Source: Eubacteriaceae bacterium (GTDB lineage: Bacteria > Bacillota > Clostridia > Eubacteriales > Anaerofustaceae). Taken from it: a stretch of DNA of 53,179 bases. The position numbers and the translations under genes were made by a program. Below, one piece after another: positions 26,594-33,925 of this stretch (within the stretch, counting starts at the first letter, position 1; every line of letters starts with the position of its first letter). Location of the stretch: positions 1 to 53,179 of the forward strand of contig WRIE01000014.1 in assembly GCA_009782875.1 (NCBI GenBank), given 5' to 3'. The notes under the pieces are model-generated. The model worked only from the letters and a program-made list of their open reading frames with translations, made no database searches and was not told the DNA's origin.

Positions 26594-28471
26594 TTACCTC
26601 CCGGTTTGCATAAAATAGTTGGTTATATCTTGGGCGCTCTCAAAACTGTTTATTATTTCAGGCTTGGGCACCATCATGCGCATAACAGTGTTTGGGTAGT
26701 ACTCGTAAAGCTTTCCGCCAAGCTTTTTTGCAAAGGTTTTAAAGTAGGTGTCATAAATATCGCTGGAAAGCAAAAGCGCAAGCTTGTGCAGATCCAAATT
26801 GCCAGCATTTTTGCTGGCTACCATAGCGTATATGTCAGCCGAGAAAAAGTGGCCTTGCCCGTCAAAGGCAAACTTGTTTTTATGGCATTTATACGGAAAA
26901 ATTATTTTTGGTTGCTCAAAGAGCCCTTTGGACCTGGGCCATTGCAGGGCATACCAGTTTCTTGCCCCAGTCCGCACTTCCCGTCGGCTTTCTAGCTTTT
27001 CCCTGTAATCCCATAAGCGGGCGAGTGTTTTTTCTATCTCTGTGAGTTGCGACGTGTCATCCACGTATAAAAGCCACAAATCGCTAGGGGTGATAGTCCC
27101 AAGTTCAGTAATATTTTTGCCCTTGAGCCATTTTACTCCACACTCTTTTATCAGCTCTTCGTATCCTCCATTGGTTTCGCTGACAATGAAGGCCTGGTCG
27201 CATCCAGAAATGATGCCTTGGAAAGACTCGCATATGTCTGAGAGCTCAAGTGTGCATAATTCTTTTACTCTCTTTGCGATGTCCTGCTCATCAGGCGTGC
27301 AAATGGAGAAGCCGCCTTTTGCCAGGGAGTCTTGCACGATTTCCATGTCAATGGATGTGCCTGGGATGTTGGCGATCAAATCGAAATCTTTGGCGGTTAC
27401 CCTTTTAGCGTTAAACACATTGCCTTTAAACACCACCTTTGTGGCATGTATAATCAATGGGTCTATGCCGATGCCTTCAAAAGGGCGTATGCCATAATAG
27501 TCGATGAATGTTTGGAATGTGAAGCTGGAAAGCAGGTACTCCCTGAGTTTGTCGGCAGATTGTGATTCGAGGAAGTACCGGCTTGTGATAAAGAGCATGT
27601 GCCCCCCATAGCGCAACATGTTGCTGGCAAGGGCGAAAAAGCAGTAATGGACATCAGCCTTGTCGTAGTATACGCTTGAGTACTTTTTGTAAAGCTCTAT
27701 TTTATACTCTCTTGTCACTTTTTTGTGTCCGATATACGGGGGGTTAGTGACAACCCAGTCAAAACTTGCCGGCTCAAACAGCTGGTCTGCCTCGATAAGG
27801 GAATCGGCGGCATAGATGTTTTTGCACTCCACAAAATCTGGATTTAGAAGAGCAAGGGATAAAACCGAAATAAAACGGGCTTCTCGAGAGGACTCGATGC
27901 CGTAAATATTGTCTTCTAAAATCCTAGTGTGGAGGATTTTTATCGGGGTTGCCGATTCTGAGGTGTAAAACTTGTTCATTAATGCCCTGTAGAAAGCTAT
28001 TAGAAAATTTCCGCAGCCGGATGAGGGGTCTAGGATCTTGTCGGAGGCTCTGATATCTTCCCTCATCACAGAAGCAAAATACTCAAGGATCGATTCTGGG
28101 GTATAGGTGATGCCGTACTCTTTTTTGATGCTTGCAGGGATTCCTGCTATGTAGATCTCCCCTAAAACCAACTCGCTTGAAAGGGTTGAATTCTTATTCT
28201 CGTCCAGGATAAAATTTCGAATTACACTCTTATCTCTTTTGGTGAAATTTGGCGCTGTCTCAGGATAAATACTGGATGGGGCTTTGCTCCAGATAGAGAT
28301 TATGTAGTCAAATGTAAAATTGCCGATTATGTCATCAAGGTGTGAAGCCACATTAAAGTAGCCGCGGTCATGGAGTATTTTCAAAAATGCTATTTTGACT
28401 GCGAGCAGAGGGCTTTGCAAGACTTGCCTTGTCTTGTTGCTTGTCGAGATAGCTTCTTGCTTAAGATTCAT
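26594..28471 (-). CDS. N6-adenine DNA methylase, TaqI/Eco57I-like
   Basis: 625 residues. The first 140 form a helical lead-in. The methyltransferase core has the SAM motif LDPSSGCGNF (147-156) and the catalytic NPPY (243-246), which marks N6-adenine methylation. The second half resembles the TaqI-type specificity domain (with IISGCDQAFIV near the start and KLYEYYPNTVMRMMVP near the end). No PD-(D/E)XK or other nuclease motif is evident, and no restriction gene is adjacent, so it may be an orphan methylase or half of a lost system. I chose the ATG at 28471 because AGGAGGGGGGAGG lies just upstream; a longer frame from 28513 would translate through that site. Confidence 0.85.
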   Translation of the reverse strand: MNLKQEAISTSNKTRQVLQSPLLAVKIAFLKILHDRGYFNVASHLDDIIGNFTFDYIISIWSKAPSSIYPETAPNFTKRDKSVIRNFILDENKNSTLSSELVLGEIYIAGIPASIKKEYGITYTPESILEYFASVMREDIRASDKILDPSSGCGNFLIAFYRALMNKFYTSESATPIKILHTRILEDNIYGIESSREARFISVLSLALLNPDFVECKNIYAADSLIEADQLFEPASFDWVVTNPPYIGHKKVTREYKIELYKKYSSVYYDKADVHYCFFALASNMLRYGGHMLFITSRYFLESQSADKLREYLLSSFTFQTFIDYYGIRPFEGIGIDPLIIHATKVVFKGNVFNAKRVTAKDFDLIANIPGTSIDMEIVQDSLAKGGFSICTPDEQDIAKRVKELCTLELSDICESFQGIISGCDQAFIVSETNGGYEELIKECGVKWLKGKNITELGTITPSDLWLLYVDDTSQLTEIEKTLARLWDYREKLESRREVRTGARNWYALQWPRSKGLFEQPKIIFPYKCHKNKFAFDGQGHFFSADIYAMVASKNAGNLDLHKLALLLSSDIYDTYFKTFAKKLGGKLYEYYPNTVMRMMVPKPEIINSFESAQDITNYFMQTGR

Positions 28472-28614
28472 CAAGCCTCCCCCCTCCTTATTGTTATTAA
28501 TTTGGTTCTCCATATTGTTATATAATTACAAAGTTTCCAGTTATAGAGCTATAGCATCAATAAGGTACCATCCACGCCTTCATTAGAAAAAACGGGGCTC
28601 GTACGGGCAAAATA

Positions 28615-28809
28615 CTATTTAAACTGGCTTCCTTTCTCCAGCTCGCTAGCTATCCTTGAAATATCTGCGAAGAACCTGTTCAAACGCAAATAAAAGCTGT
28701 CAAATCGTGTTTTCAAGTATAGTATGAAAAGGAGGCATGAGAAAAGGAGCAAAAAAGCTGCTATTGGAATCAAAAGCTCAAAGTACCTGCTGAAAATTTC
28801 TAGGCTCAT
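28615..28809 (-). CDS. Small single-span membrane protein
   Basis: 64 residues starting MSLEIFSRYFELLIPIAAFL, one transmembrane helix (about 11-33), then a basic/amphipathic cytoplasmic helix ending ELEKGSQFK. GGTGG precedes the ATG at 28809 by five bases. A further in-frame ATG four codons upstream overlaps the -10 region. It lies on the same strand upstream of the DNA methylase, 143 bases away. The function is unknown. Confidence 0.5.
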   Translation of the reverse strand: MSLEIFSRYFELLIPIAAFLLLFSCLLFILYLKTRFDSFYLRLNRFFADISRIASELEKGSQFK

Positions 28810-28819
28810 ATTATCCACC

Positions 28820-28849
28820 ATTATAGCATAATTGGTTTATTGTGCGCAA
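28820..28849 (-). promoter_or_regulatory. Promoter of the small membrane protein gene
   Basis: Minus strand: TTGCGC (28844-28849), an 18-bp spacer, TATAAT (28820-28825) preceded by TATGC. The leader would be very short. Confidence 0.5.
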
Positions 28850-28897
28850 AAACTAATGAACTTAGAAAAAAACATGAATTAGCTTATATAAGCATGC

Positions 28898-28903
28898 TAT
28901 AAT
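28898..28903 (+). promoter_or_regulatory. Extended -10 element upstream of the lysine riboswitch
   Basis: TGCTATAAT (28895-28903) precedes the riboswitch by about eight bases, which suits its transcription start. The -35 is weak. Confidence 0.55.
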
Positions 28904-28908
28904 TATAT

Positions 28909-29140
28909 TTAGGCAGAGGCGCGCATGTTGATGAGTATGGAAGTGAAGCTAGGCAAATGGCAATGAAACTCTCAAAAAGGCACATGCGCCGAGAATCGTT
29001 GTATTGGCCTGCAATGAGTTCGGTGGCGTTCGCGAATAGTGCCGTCACTGTCATTTTCCTAGTAAAGGGGAATGGAGAGCTGCCCATAAGCAAATGTTCT
29101 TTTTGTTTACTTATCGAGGCCTGTATGGCCTTTATTTTAT
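28909..29140 (+). promoter_or_regulatory. Lysine riboswitch (L-box)
   Basis: The conserved blocks appear in order: AGGCAGAGGCGCGCATG and GAGTA (28911-28936), GCGCCGAGAA (about 28985-28995), CACTGTCAT (29045-29053) and GGAGAGCTGCC (29074-29084), whose last bases pair with GGCAG at the 5' end to close P1. Downstream, AGGCC...GGCCT followed by T-rich sequence (about 29116-29140) forms a plausible terminator. It should shut off asd-dapA-dapB when lysine is abundant. Confidence 0.9.
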
Positions 29141-29177
29141 TTTCAAGGCTAATTATGCAATTGGAGGTGTTTCATAA

Positions 29178-30179
29178 ATGAAAAAGTTTGATGTTGCGGT
29201 AGTCGGGGCAACCGGTGTAGTAGGGGAGAAAATGCTGGAAGTTTTGGACCAGCGCGATTTCCCTGTTGGAGATGTGTATGTTTTGGCATCACACAGGTCA
29301 GCCGGAAAGGAAATTAGTTTCAAGGGAAAAACTTTGGTGGTGGAGGAGCTGACCGATAAGTCATTTGAAGGCAGGGGCATTGATTTTGCCCTATTCAGCG
29401 CCGGCTCTTCAGTGTCGCTGGAGTTTGCCCCTATAGCAGCTGCCAATGGCGTAATCGTCATCGACAACTCTTCAGCATGGAGGATGGATGAAGGTGTTCC
29501 TTTGGTAGTGCCAGAGGTCAACCCTGAGGCTGCTTTCACGCACAAAAACTTGATAGCCAATCCAAATTGTTCCACAATCCAAGCGGTTGTGGCGCTTAAG
29601 CCGATTTATGACACATTTGGGATCGAGCGTATTATATTCTCGACATACCAGTCAGTATCAGGCTCTGGGATAGCGGGCATAAGGGATTTGGAGGCAGGCA
29701 TCCAAGGCAAAGAAAACACATTTTATCCCAAGCAGATAGCATACAATGTGTTGCCGCATATAGATACGTTCCAAGAGAATGGGTACACAAAAGAAGAGAT
29801 GAAGATGGTCAACGAGACCCGTAAAATTCTAGGGGACCAGGCTCTTAGAATCACATCCACAACTGTCAGGGTGCCCGTGATGTTTGCCCACAGTGAAGCA
29901 GTGAATGTTGAGACTAAAAAACCATTTGAGCTCGAAGAGGTATTTGCCTGCCTTGGCCAAGGAGAAAGCATAGTTGTCATGGACGATGTAGACAATGGCG
30001 TTTATCCCACTGCCCACGAAGCTGCAGGGACTGACCTTGTATATGTGGGCAGAATAAGGAGGGATTTTTCCACCGAGAATGCTTTGAATATGTGGGTTGT
30101 CGCAGACAACTTGCGCAAAGGCGCAGCGACAAACGCAGTGCAGATTGCTGAGCTTCTTGCTTCCCGAATGCAAGATTAA
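29178..30179 (+). CDS. asd: Aspartate-semialdehyde dehydrogenase
   Basis: 333 residues. It reduces aspartyl phosphate to aspartate semialdehyde with NADPH, the branch-point step to lysine, threonine and methionine. The N-terminal Rossmann motif GATGVVGEKM (10-19) and catalytic Cys131 in NPNCSTIQ are intact, as is SGSGIAGIRDLE. TTGGAGGTG precedes the ATG. It is the first gene of the riboswitch-controlled lysine operon. Confidence 0.96.
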   Translation: MKKFDVAVVGATGVVGEKMLEVLDQRDFPVGDVYVLASHRSAGKEISFKGKTLVVEELTDKSFEGRGIDFALFSAGSSVSLEFAPIAAANGVIVIDNSSAWRMDEGVPLVVPEVNPEAAFTHKNLIANPNCSTIQAVVALKPIYDTFGIERIIFSTYQSVSGSGIAGIRDLEAGIQGKENTFYPKQIAYNVLPHIDTFQENGYTKEEMKMVNETRKILGDQALRITSTTVRVPVMFAHSEAVNVETKKPFELEEVFACLGQGESIVVMDDVDNGVYPTAHEAAGTDLVYVGRIRRDFSTENALNMWVVADNLRKGAATNAVQIAELLASRMQD

Positions 30180-30197
30180 TGACAAAGGAGAATAATT

Positions 30198-31085
30198 ATG
30201 CTATTTAGAGGAGTAGGGACTGCGCTAGTGACGCCATTTCTTAATGGCAAAATTGATTATCCAACCATTGAAAAACTAATTAATAGACAAATTGAAAATG
30301 GTGTTGCAGCCATTATTATAAGCGGCACAACTGGGGAGAGCCCAACCATTTCCAATGAAGAAAAAGTTGAGCTTTTCAACACCAGCAGAGAAATAATTAA
30401 TGGCAGGGTTTGCTATATAGCAGGCACTGGCACCAACAACACTGCTGAAGTGATTGCAATGACTAAAGTAGCTAAGGACGCCCGGGCCGACGGTGTTCTT
30501 GTCAACAATCCATACTACAACAAGTCCTCTGATGAAGGGGTTTACAAAAACTATGAGGCCATCTCCGATGCGGTGGATATTCCGATTATAGTTTACAATG
30601 TGCCCTCAAGGACAGGCAAGAATATAACCGCCCAGCTTGGGCTTGAGCTATGCAAAATCAAAAACGTTGCCGCTTTTAAGGAAGCATGTGGGGACATTGG
30701 CCAGATCGTCGAGTTTATGTCGAAAAAGCCAGAGGAGATACAAGTCTTTTCGGGCAATGACGACCAGACATACGCTATACTGTCCCATGGAGGCGATGGG
30801 GTTATAGCCACATGCGCTAATATCGCCCCGCGGATGATGGTTGACATAACGGACGCTTATTTTGCTGGAAACTACGCAGCTTCCCTTCAAGCCCAGTTTG
30901 ACCTGCTTGATTTGTTCAAAGCTATTTTCAGCGAAGTCAACCCTATTCCATTGAAAACTGCCATGGGATTGGTAGGGCTTTGCAGCGATGAAATGCGCCT
31001 GCCGTTGACACAATTGACAGGAAGCAAACTTGAAAGCTTGAAAGCTGCTTTGGGAAGAAACGGTTTCAAGCTGGCGCAGGCATAA
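30198..31085 (+). CDS. dapA: 4-hydroxy-tetrahydrodipicolinate synthase
   Basis: 295 residues, the normal length. It condenses pyruvate with aspartate semialdehyde. The Schiff-base Lys161 (AAFKEA), Tyr133 and Arg138 (VYNVPSRTG), and the GTTGESPT loop (43-50) are all present. AAAGGAG lies upstream, 18 bases after asd. The fold is a TIM barrel and it is normally a tetramer. Confidence 0.97.
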   Translation: MLFRGVGTALVTPFLNGKIDYPTIEKLINRQIENGVAAIIISGTTGESPTISNEEKVELFNTSREIINGRVCYIAGTGTNNTAEVIAMTKVAKDARADGVLVNNPYYNKSSDEGVYKNYEAISDAVDIPIIVYNVPSRTGKNITAQLGLELCKIKNVAAFKEACGDIGQIVEFMSKKPEEIQVFSGNDDQTYAILSHGGDGVIATCANIAPRMMVDITDAYFAGNYAASLQAQFDLLDLFKAIFSEVNPIPLKTAMGLVGLCSDEMRLPLTQLTGSKLESLKAALGRNGFKLAQA

Positions 31086-31106
31086 TAGAAGGGGTTGCAA
31101 TAAATC

Positions 31107-31877
31107 ATGAAAATCATCCTAGCCGGAGCCAATGGCGCGATGGGCCACACGCTATCTGCCCTAGCGCCCAAAAGGGGTGTATCAGTGGTCGCTGGTTTTG
31201 ACACACAGACAATCCCAACCAGATTTGGATACAATATATACGCCCAGTTTAGCCAGATAGTTGAGCAAGCCGACGTGTTAGTCGACTTTTCCCACTTCAC
31301 TGCGCTCCAAGCAGTGGGCGAGTATTGCGTGCGCAACAACTTGCCGTTGGTCAGCGCCATCACAGGCTTGTCAGAAGAAGAAGAGGAGTACCTAGTCAAG
31401 ATATCTAGTTCGACAGCAGTATTCCGGAGCGCGAATTTTTCGCTAGGCATCTCATTGCTTAAAAAGCTCACCCAGATCTCTTCGGGCTTGTTGTCAGGCA
31501 GTTTTGACATAGAGATTGTGGAATCCCACCACAACCGCAAGATCGACTCTCCGAGCGGGACAGCGCACCTGCTTGCCCAAAGCGTTATTGACGGCTCGCA
31601 GGAGGAGTTGAATCTGCTATATGGACGCGCTTTGTCAAAAGACAACAAGCGGGCCAAGGGTGATGTCGCGATACATTCCATCAGGGGAGGCAGCATTGTA
31701 GGCTCCCATGAAGTCATCTTCGCTGGTGAAGGGGAGCTGCTCAAGCTGACCCACCATGCTTTGTCAAGGGAAGTCTTTGCTTCAGGAGCGCTTTCAGCCT
31801 GTGAATTTATGGCAGGAAAGCAAAACGGGTACTTCACAATGGACGATATCGTAAGCGAAAAATTGAGAGACATCTGA
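31107..31877 (+). CDS. dapB: 4-hydroxy-tetrahydrodipicolinate reductase
   Basis: 256 residues. It reduces the DapA product with NAD(P)H. The nucleotide-binding GANGAMG (7-13) and the active-site segment ESHHNRKIDSPSGTA (His141, His142, Lys145) are intact. It ends with the typical MDDIVSEKL. AAGGGG precedes the ATG. It completes the first three committed lysine/diaminopimelate steps; later dap genes are not in the window. Confidence 0.96.
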   Translation: MKIILAGANGAMGHTLSALAPKRGVSVVAGFDTQTIPTRFGYNIYAQFSQIVEQADVLVDFSHFTALQAVGEYCVRNNLPLVSAITGLSEEEEEYLVKISSSTAVFRSANFSLGISLLKKLTQISSGLLSGSFDIEIVESHHNRKIDSPSGTAHLLAQSVIDGSQEELNLLYGRALSKDNKRAKGDVAIHSIRGGSIVGSHEVIFAGEGELLKLTHHALSREVFASGALSACEFMAGKQNGYFTMDDIVSEKLRDI

Positions 31878-31882
31878 AAATT

Positions 31883-31911
31883 AGCGGCGCAGAGTATTCT
31901 GTGCCGCTTTA
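31883..31911 (+). terminator. Terminator of the asd-dapA-dapB operon
   Basis: AGCGGCGCAGA (31883-31893) pairs with TCTGTGCCGCT (31898-31908) around GTAT, with one wobble, followed by TT. Confidence 0.8.
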
Positions 31912-32204
31912 GATTGCACGGTATAACCAAAATATTTGCTTTTCATAGCCCTTTTGGGATGGTTTATTAGTTTTTTTGTTATGCTTCCTGTTTGGTGATA
32001 CTGTTCAATCATCTGCAGAGGTTTTTTCGTCCATGCCAATTCCAAAGCCGCTTGCCTCCCCGATTTGCCGCTATGCGGGATGCTTTGGTGCCCAACTCGG
32101 CAAAGGGCGTTATTAAGCCCACGCCACATTTGGCGGCGGGCTGCAAGGTTGGCAAACAGCATGGCGATTCCGTCCGCATAACGATAAAAGGAGCGGGGTA
32201 AACG
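31912..32204. other. Intergenic region, possibly degraded coding sequence
   Basis: The base composition shifts to GC-richer sequence from about 32040. Frames on both strands are open for 60-80 codons, but none has a ribosome site or a recognisable motif. The 3' edge carries AAAGGAG for the next gene. Confidence 0.35.
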
Positions 32205-32621
32205 ATGATAACACCATATCTGGCTTTCAACGGCCAATGCAAAGACGCGCTTGATTTCTACCGCGGCGTCTTTCATTGCGATGAGCCGAAAATCATGCCT
32301 TACAGCGACTATATGCCAGAGGGGTCGAAAACGCCGCCTGAGCTGCTGCGCGAGTGGGTTATGCACGCCGAGATGGTCATCTGCGGCACGAATGTCTGGT
32401 TTGCCGATGAAGGAACGCCGCCGGTAGTGGGCGATAGTATCAAGCTGTCTGTCACGGTTCCAACTAAGGCTGAAGCTGCGGCGATTTTTGACGCGCTTTG
32501 TGGCCAAGGTGTTGTGACGCTCCCGCCTACTGAGACTTTCTATAGTGTGTTCCACTCCGCTGTGATTGACAAATTCGGTGTGGAGTGGAACGTTGTGGCG
32601 GAAGAAGCGCCGCAGGTGTAA
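32205..32621 (+). CDS. PhnB-like VOC (glyoxalase superfamily) protein
   Basis: 138 residues of the PhnB/3-demethylubiquinone-methyltransferase-like branch of the vicinal-oxygen-chelate fold. Signs are the opening MITPYLAFNGQCKDALDFYR, the central MHAEMVICGTNVWFAD and the end FGVEWNVV. Two beta-alpha-beta-beta-beta units are expected. The activity of such proteins is generally unknown. AAAGGAG lies about 13 bases upstream. Codon use is GC-richer than the neighbours, so the gene may be acquired. Confidence 0.85.
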   Translation: MITPYLAFNGQCKDALDFYRGVFHCDEPKIMPYSDYMPEGSKTPPELLREWVMHAEMVICGTNVWFADEGTPPVVGDSIKLSVTVPTKAEAAAIFDALCGQGVVTLPPTETFYSVFHSAVIDKFGVEWNVVAEEAPQV

Positions 32622-32731
32622 ATGGCCATTTGGATTAATGGCGCTTTTGGCACAAGGCAAAGCTAGCGGGAGAAGCTTAACGACTATGTGCACACGCACT
32701 TAAATCAAGAGGTAAAGGGGGATCTTTAACA

Positions 32732-32962
32732 ATGGAAGATATTAAGTGGCCGACACCGGAGGAAATATCCGGCATGCTAGAGGGCTTGAAAGATATAAAA
32801 CTACCTGCACCAGAGGAAATAGTTGGCATGCTGAAGGGTATGAAAGAAGACTTTAAAGATATCAAATTGCCCACAGAAGAGGAAATAGGCGAAATGCTGA
32901 AAGGCCTTAACCTGTTTGCGCAAGACCTAAAAGGGAGGATCTTTAACGATAACAGAGATTAG
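32732..32962 (+). CDS. 76-residue protein with three internal helical repeats
   Basis: The repeat P-T/A-P/E-E-E-I-x-G/E-M-L-K-G appears three times (residues about 7-18, 26-37 and 47-58), joined by D-I-K-L-P. The protein is charged, without Cys or a membrane segment, and probably forms short helices. It has a GGGG ribosome site before an ATG preceded by gatctttaac, and the same string precedes the next ORF. Its last 14 bases overlap that ORF. The family is unknown. Likeness of the repeat to the first helix of the next gene's HTH is noted under findings. Confidence 0.6.
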   Translation: MEDIKWPTPEEISGMLEGLKDIKLPAPEEIVGMLKGMKEDFKDIKLPTEEEIGEMLKGLNLFAQDLKGRIFNDNRD

Positions 32963-33107
32963 AGTATATGCGCCAGAGGAAGCAGCTGGAATACTGAAAG
33001 CCACACAGCGCACTCTCTACAACTACATCCAAGATGGGCAAATACCAGAGGAGCCGATATGGGACTCCATCACTACAGGAACCAAGAACAGGCACAAAGG
33101 GAGCTAG
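32949..33107 (+). CDS. Excisionase/MerR-like HTH ORF lacking a normal start codon
   Basis: An open frame of 52 codons reading TEIRVYAPEEAAGILKATQR then TLYNYIQDGQIPEEP: the HTH_17-type helix-turn-helix found in excisionases and small regulators. GGGAGG sits about ten bases before 32949, the expected start position, but the codon there is ATA, not ATG. Either a rare ATA start is used or a point change has silenced the gene. It overlaps the previous ORF by 14 bases. The frame ends early for a regulator (TAG at 33105), with no wing domain. Confidence 0.5.
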   Translation: MTEIRVYAPEEAAGILKATQRTLYNYIQDGQIPEEPIWDSITTGTKNRHKGS

Positions 33108-33549
33108 CAGGGAAAGCAGGCGTCAACCCAGCAGCCCTTCTTTTGTAAATAGGCATTAACGGAAGTAGAAACATGCAAAAACAATAGCCTTTTGAGCACA
33201 GATGCTTGAGCGCTATATGATGATAGCACATGCCATAATGGCATGAACAGAACATATACAACAGGCTGCAATTTAACGGACTTTCCGGAAACGATAAAAA
33301 GGTGTGTATCAAAAGTAAAAACCGACGGGATTTATTTGCGGCGTTCTGCGGCTGCTGCGATCCAGGGCGGCTAGCATTTTGGGTGATGATAACTTGATAA
33401 CTGAAGAATAGATAGACATTGGGCATATGGGCGAAGAAACCGTTGTGGATGGAATTGCGTGTCTTGTGGATTTTCACTGCAACATGATGAAAATCTGTTT
33501 CGGTGTGCAGCTTGCGCCACATTCGATAAGTGTGCTATAGCTAAATGAA
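33108..33549. other. Intergenic region with a small palindrome
   Basis: No supported gene. A 17-bp palindrome catgccataatggcatg lies at 33229-33245. A 149-codon minus-strand frame is Cys/His/Phe-rich without a ribosome site or family and is rejected. Confidence 0.4.
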
Positions 33550-33579
33550 AATTCGCCCCTCACTCCCGAGAGGCGAATT
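33550..33579 (-). terminator. Terminator downstream of the flotillin-like pseudogene
   Basis: aattcgcccctc (33550-33561) pairs with gagaggcgaatt (33568-33579) with one mismatch. On the minus strand the stem is followed by TTCATTT. Confidence 0.7.
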
Positions 33580-33606
33580 GGATGTTAGATTTTTCGTGCG
33601 GAGAAG

Positions 33607-33925
33607 TTACTCTTCCTCAGTCGCTTCAATTGGATTTTCGTCTGCTCCCTTTGAATTATCCGAGGTTTCCTTGATTGGTTTTGTGACAGAAGACACAATC
33701 TACTCAATTGTGTCTGTTATTGGTTGCCCGTTTAGCGCCTTGTTCTCGACATCCAGTTTTTTCATAAGCTCTGGAATGCGCCCTAGGACTTTCGTCATCA
33801 CATCGGCTTCATCGCCTCTGCCTCCACCAAGGTCGATAAATTGCGCTTTTTCTCCAAGGTTTGCCATAACAGTCGCTACGCTTGTGGCGACTTGGATTCT
33901 TACGTGCTGCAAATTACTAGTGGAC
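33607..33925 (-). pseudogene. C-terminal remnant of a flotillin-like (SPFH) protein
   Basis: The minus-strand frame reads VATSVATVMANLGEKAQFID, then a Gly-rich turn (GGGRGDEADVMTKVLG) and RIPELMKKLDVENKALNG, which matches the conserved C-terminal pattern of flotillins. A TAG at about 33698 interrupts the frame, and an acidic tail then continues in frame to TAA at 33607. The N-terminal SPFH domain is missing because the IS256-type element begins at about 33926. The rest of the gene is not found on the far side of the element. Confidence 0.6.

Noticed and set aside
31881-32699. 272-codon minus-strand ORF over the PhnB-like gene
   Set aside because: It is very rich in Arg and His, as expected of an antisense frame, and the plus-strand VOC protein is a clear match.
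33073-33522. 149-codon minus-strand ORF
   Set aside because: No ribosome site, low-complexity Cys/His/Phe content and no known domain; it also overlaps the end of the HTH frame.
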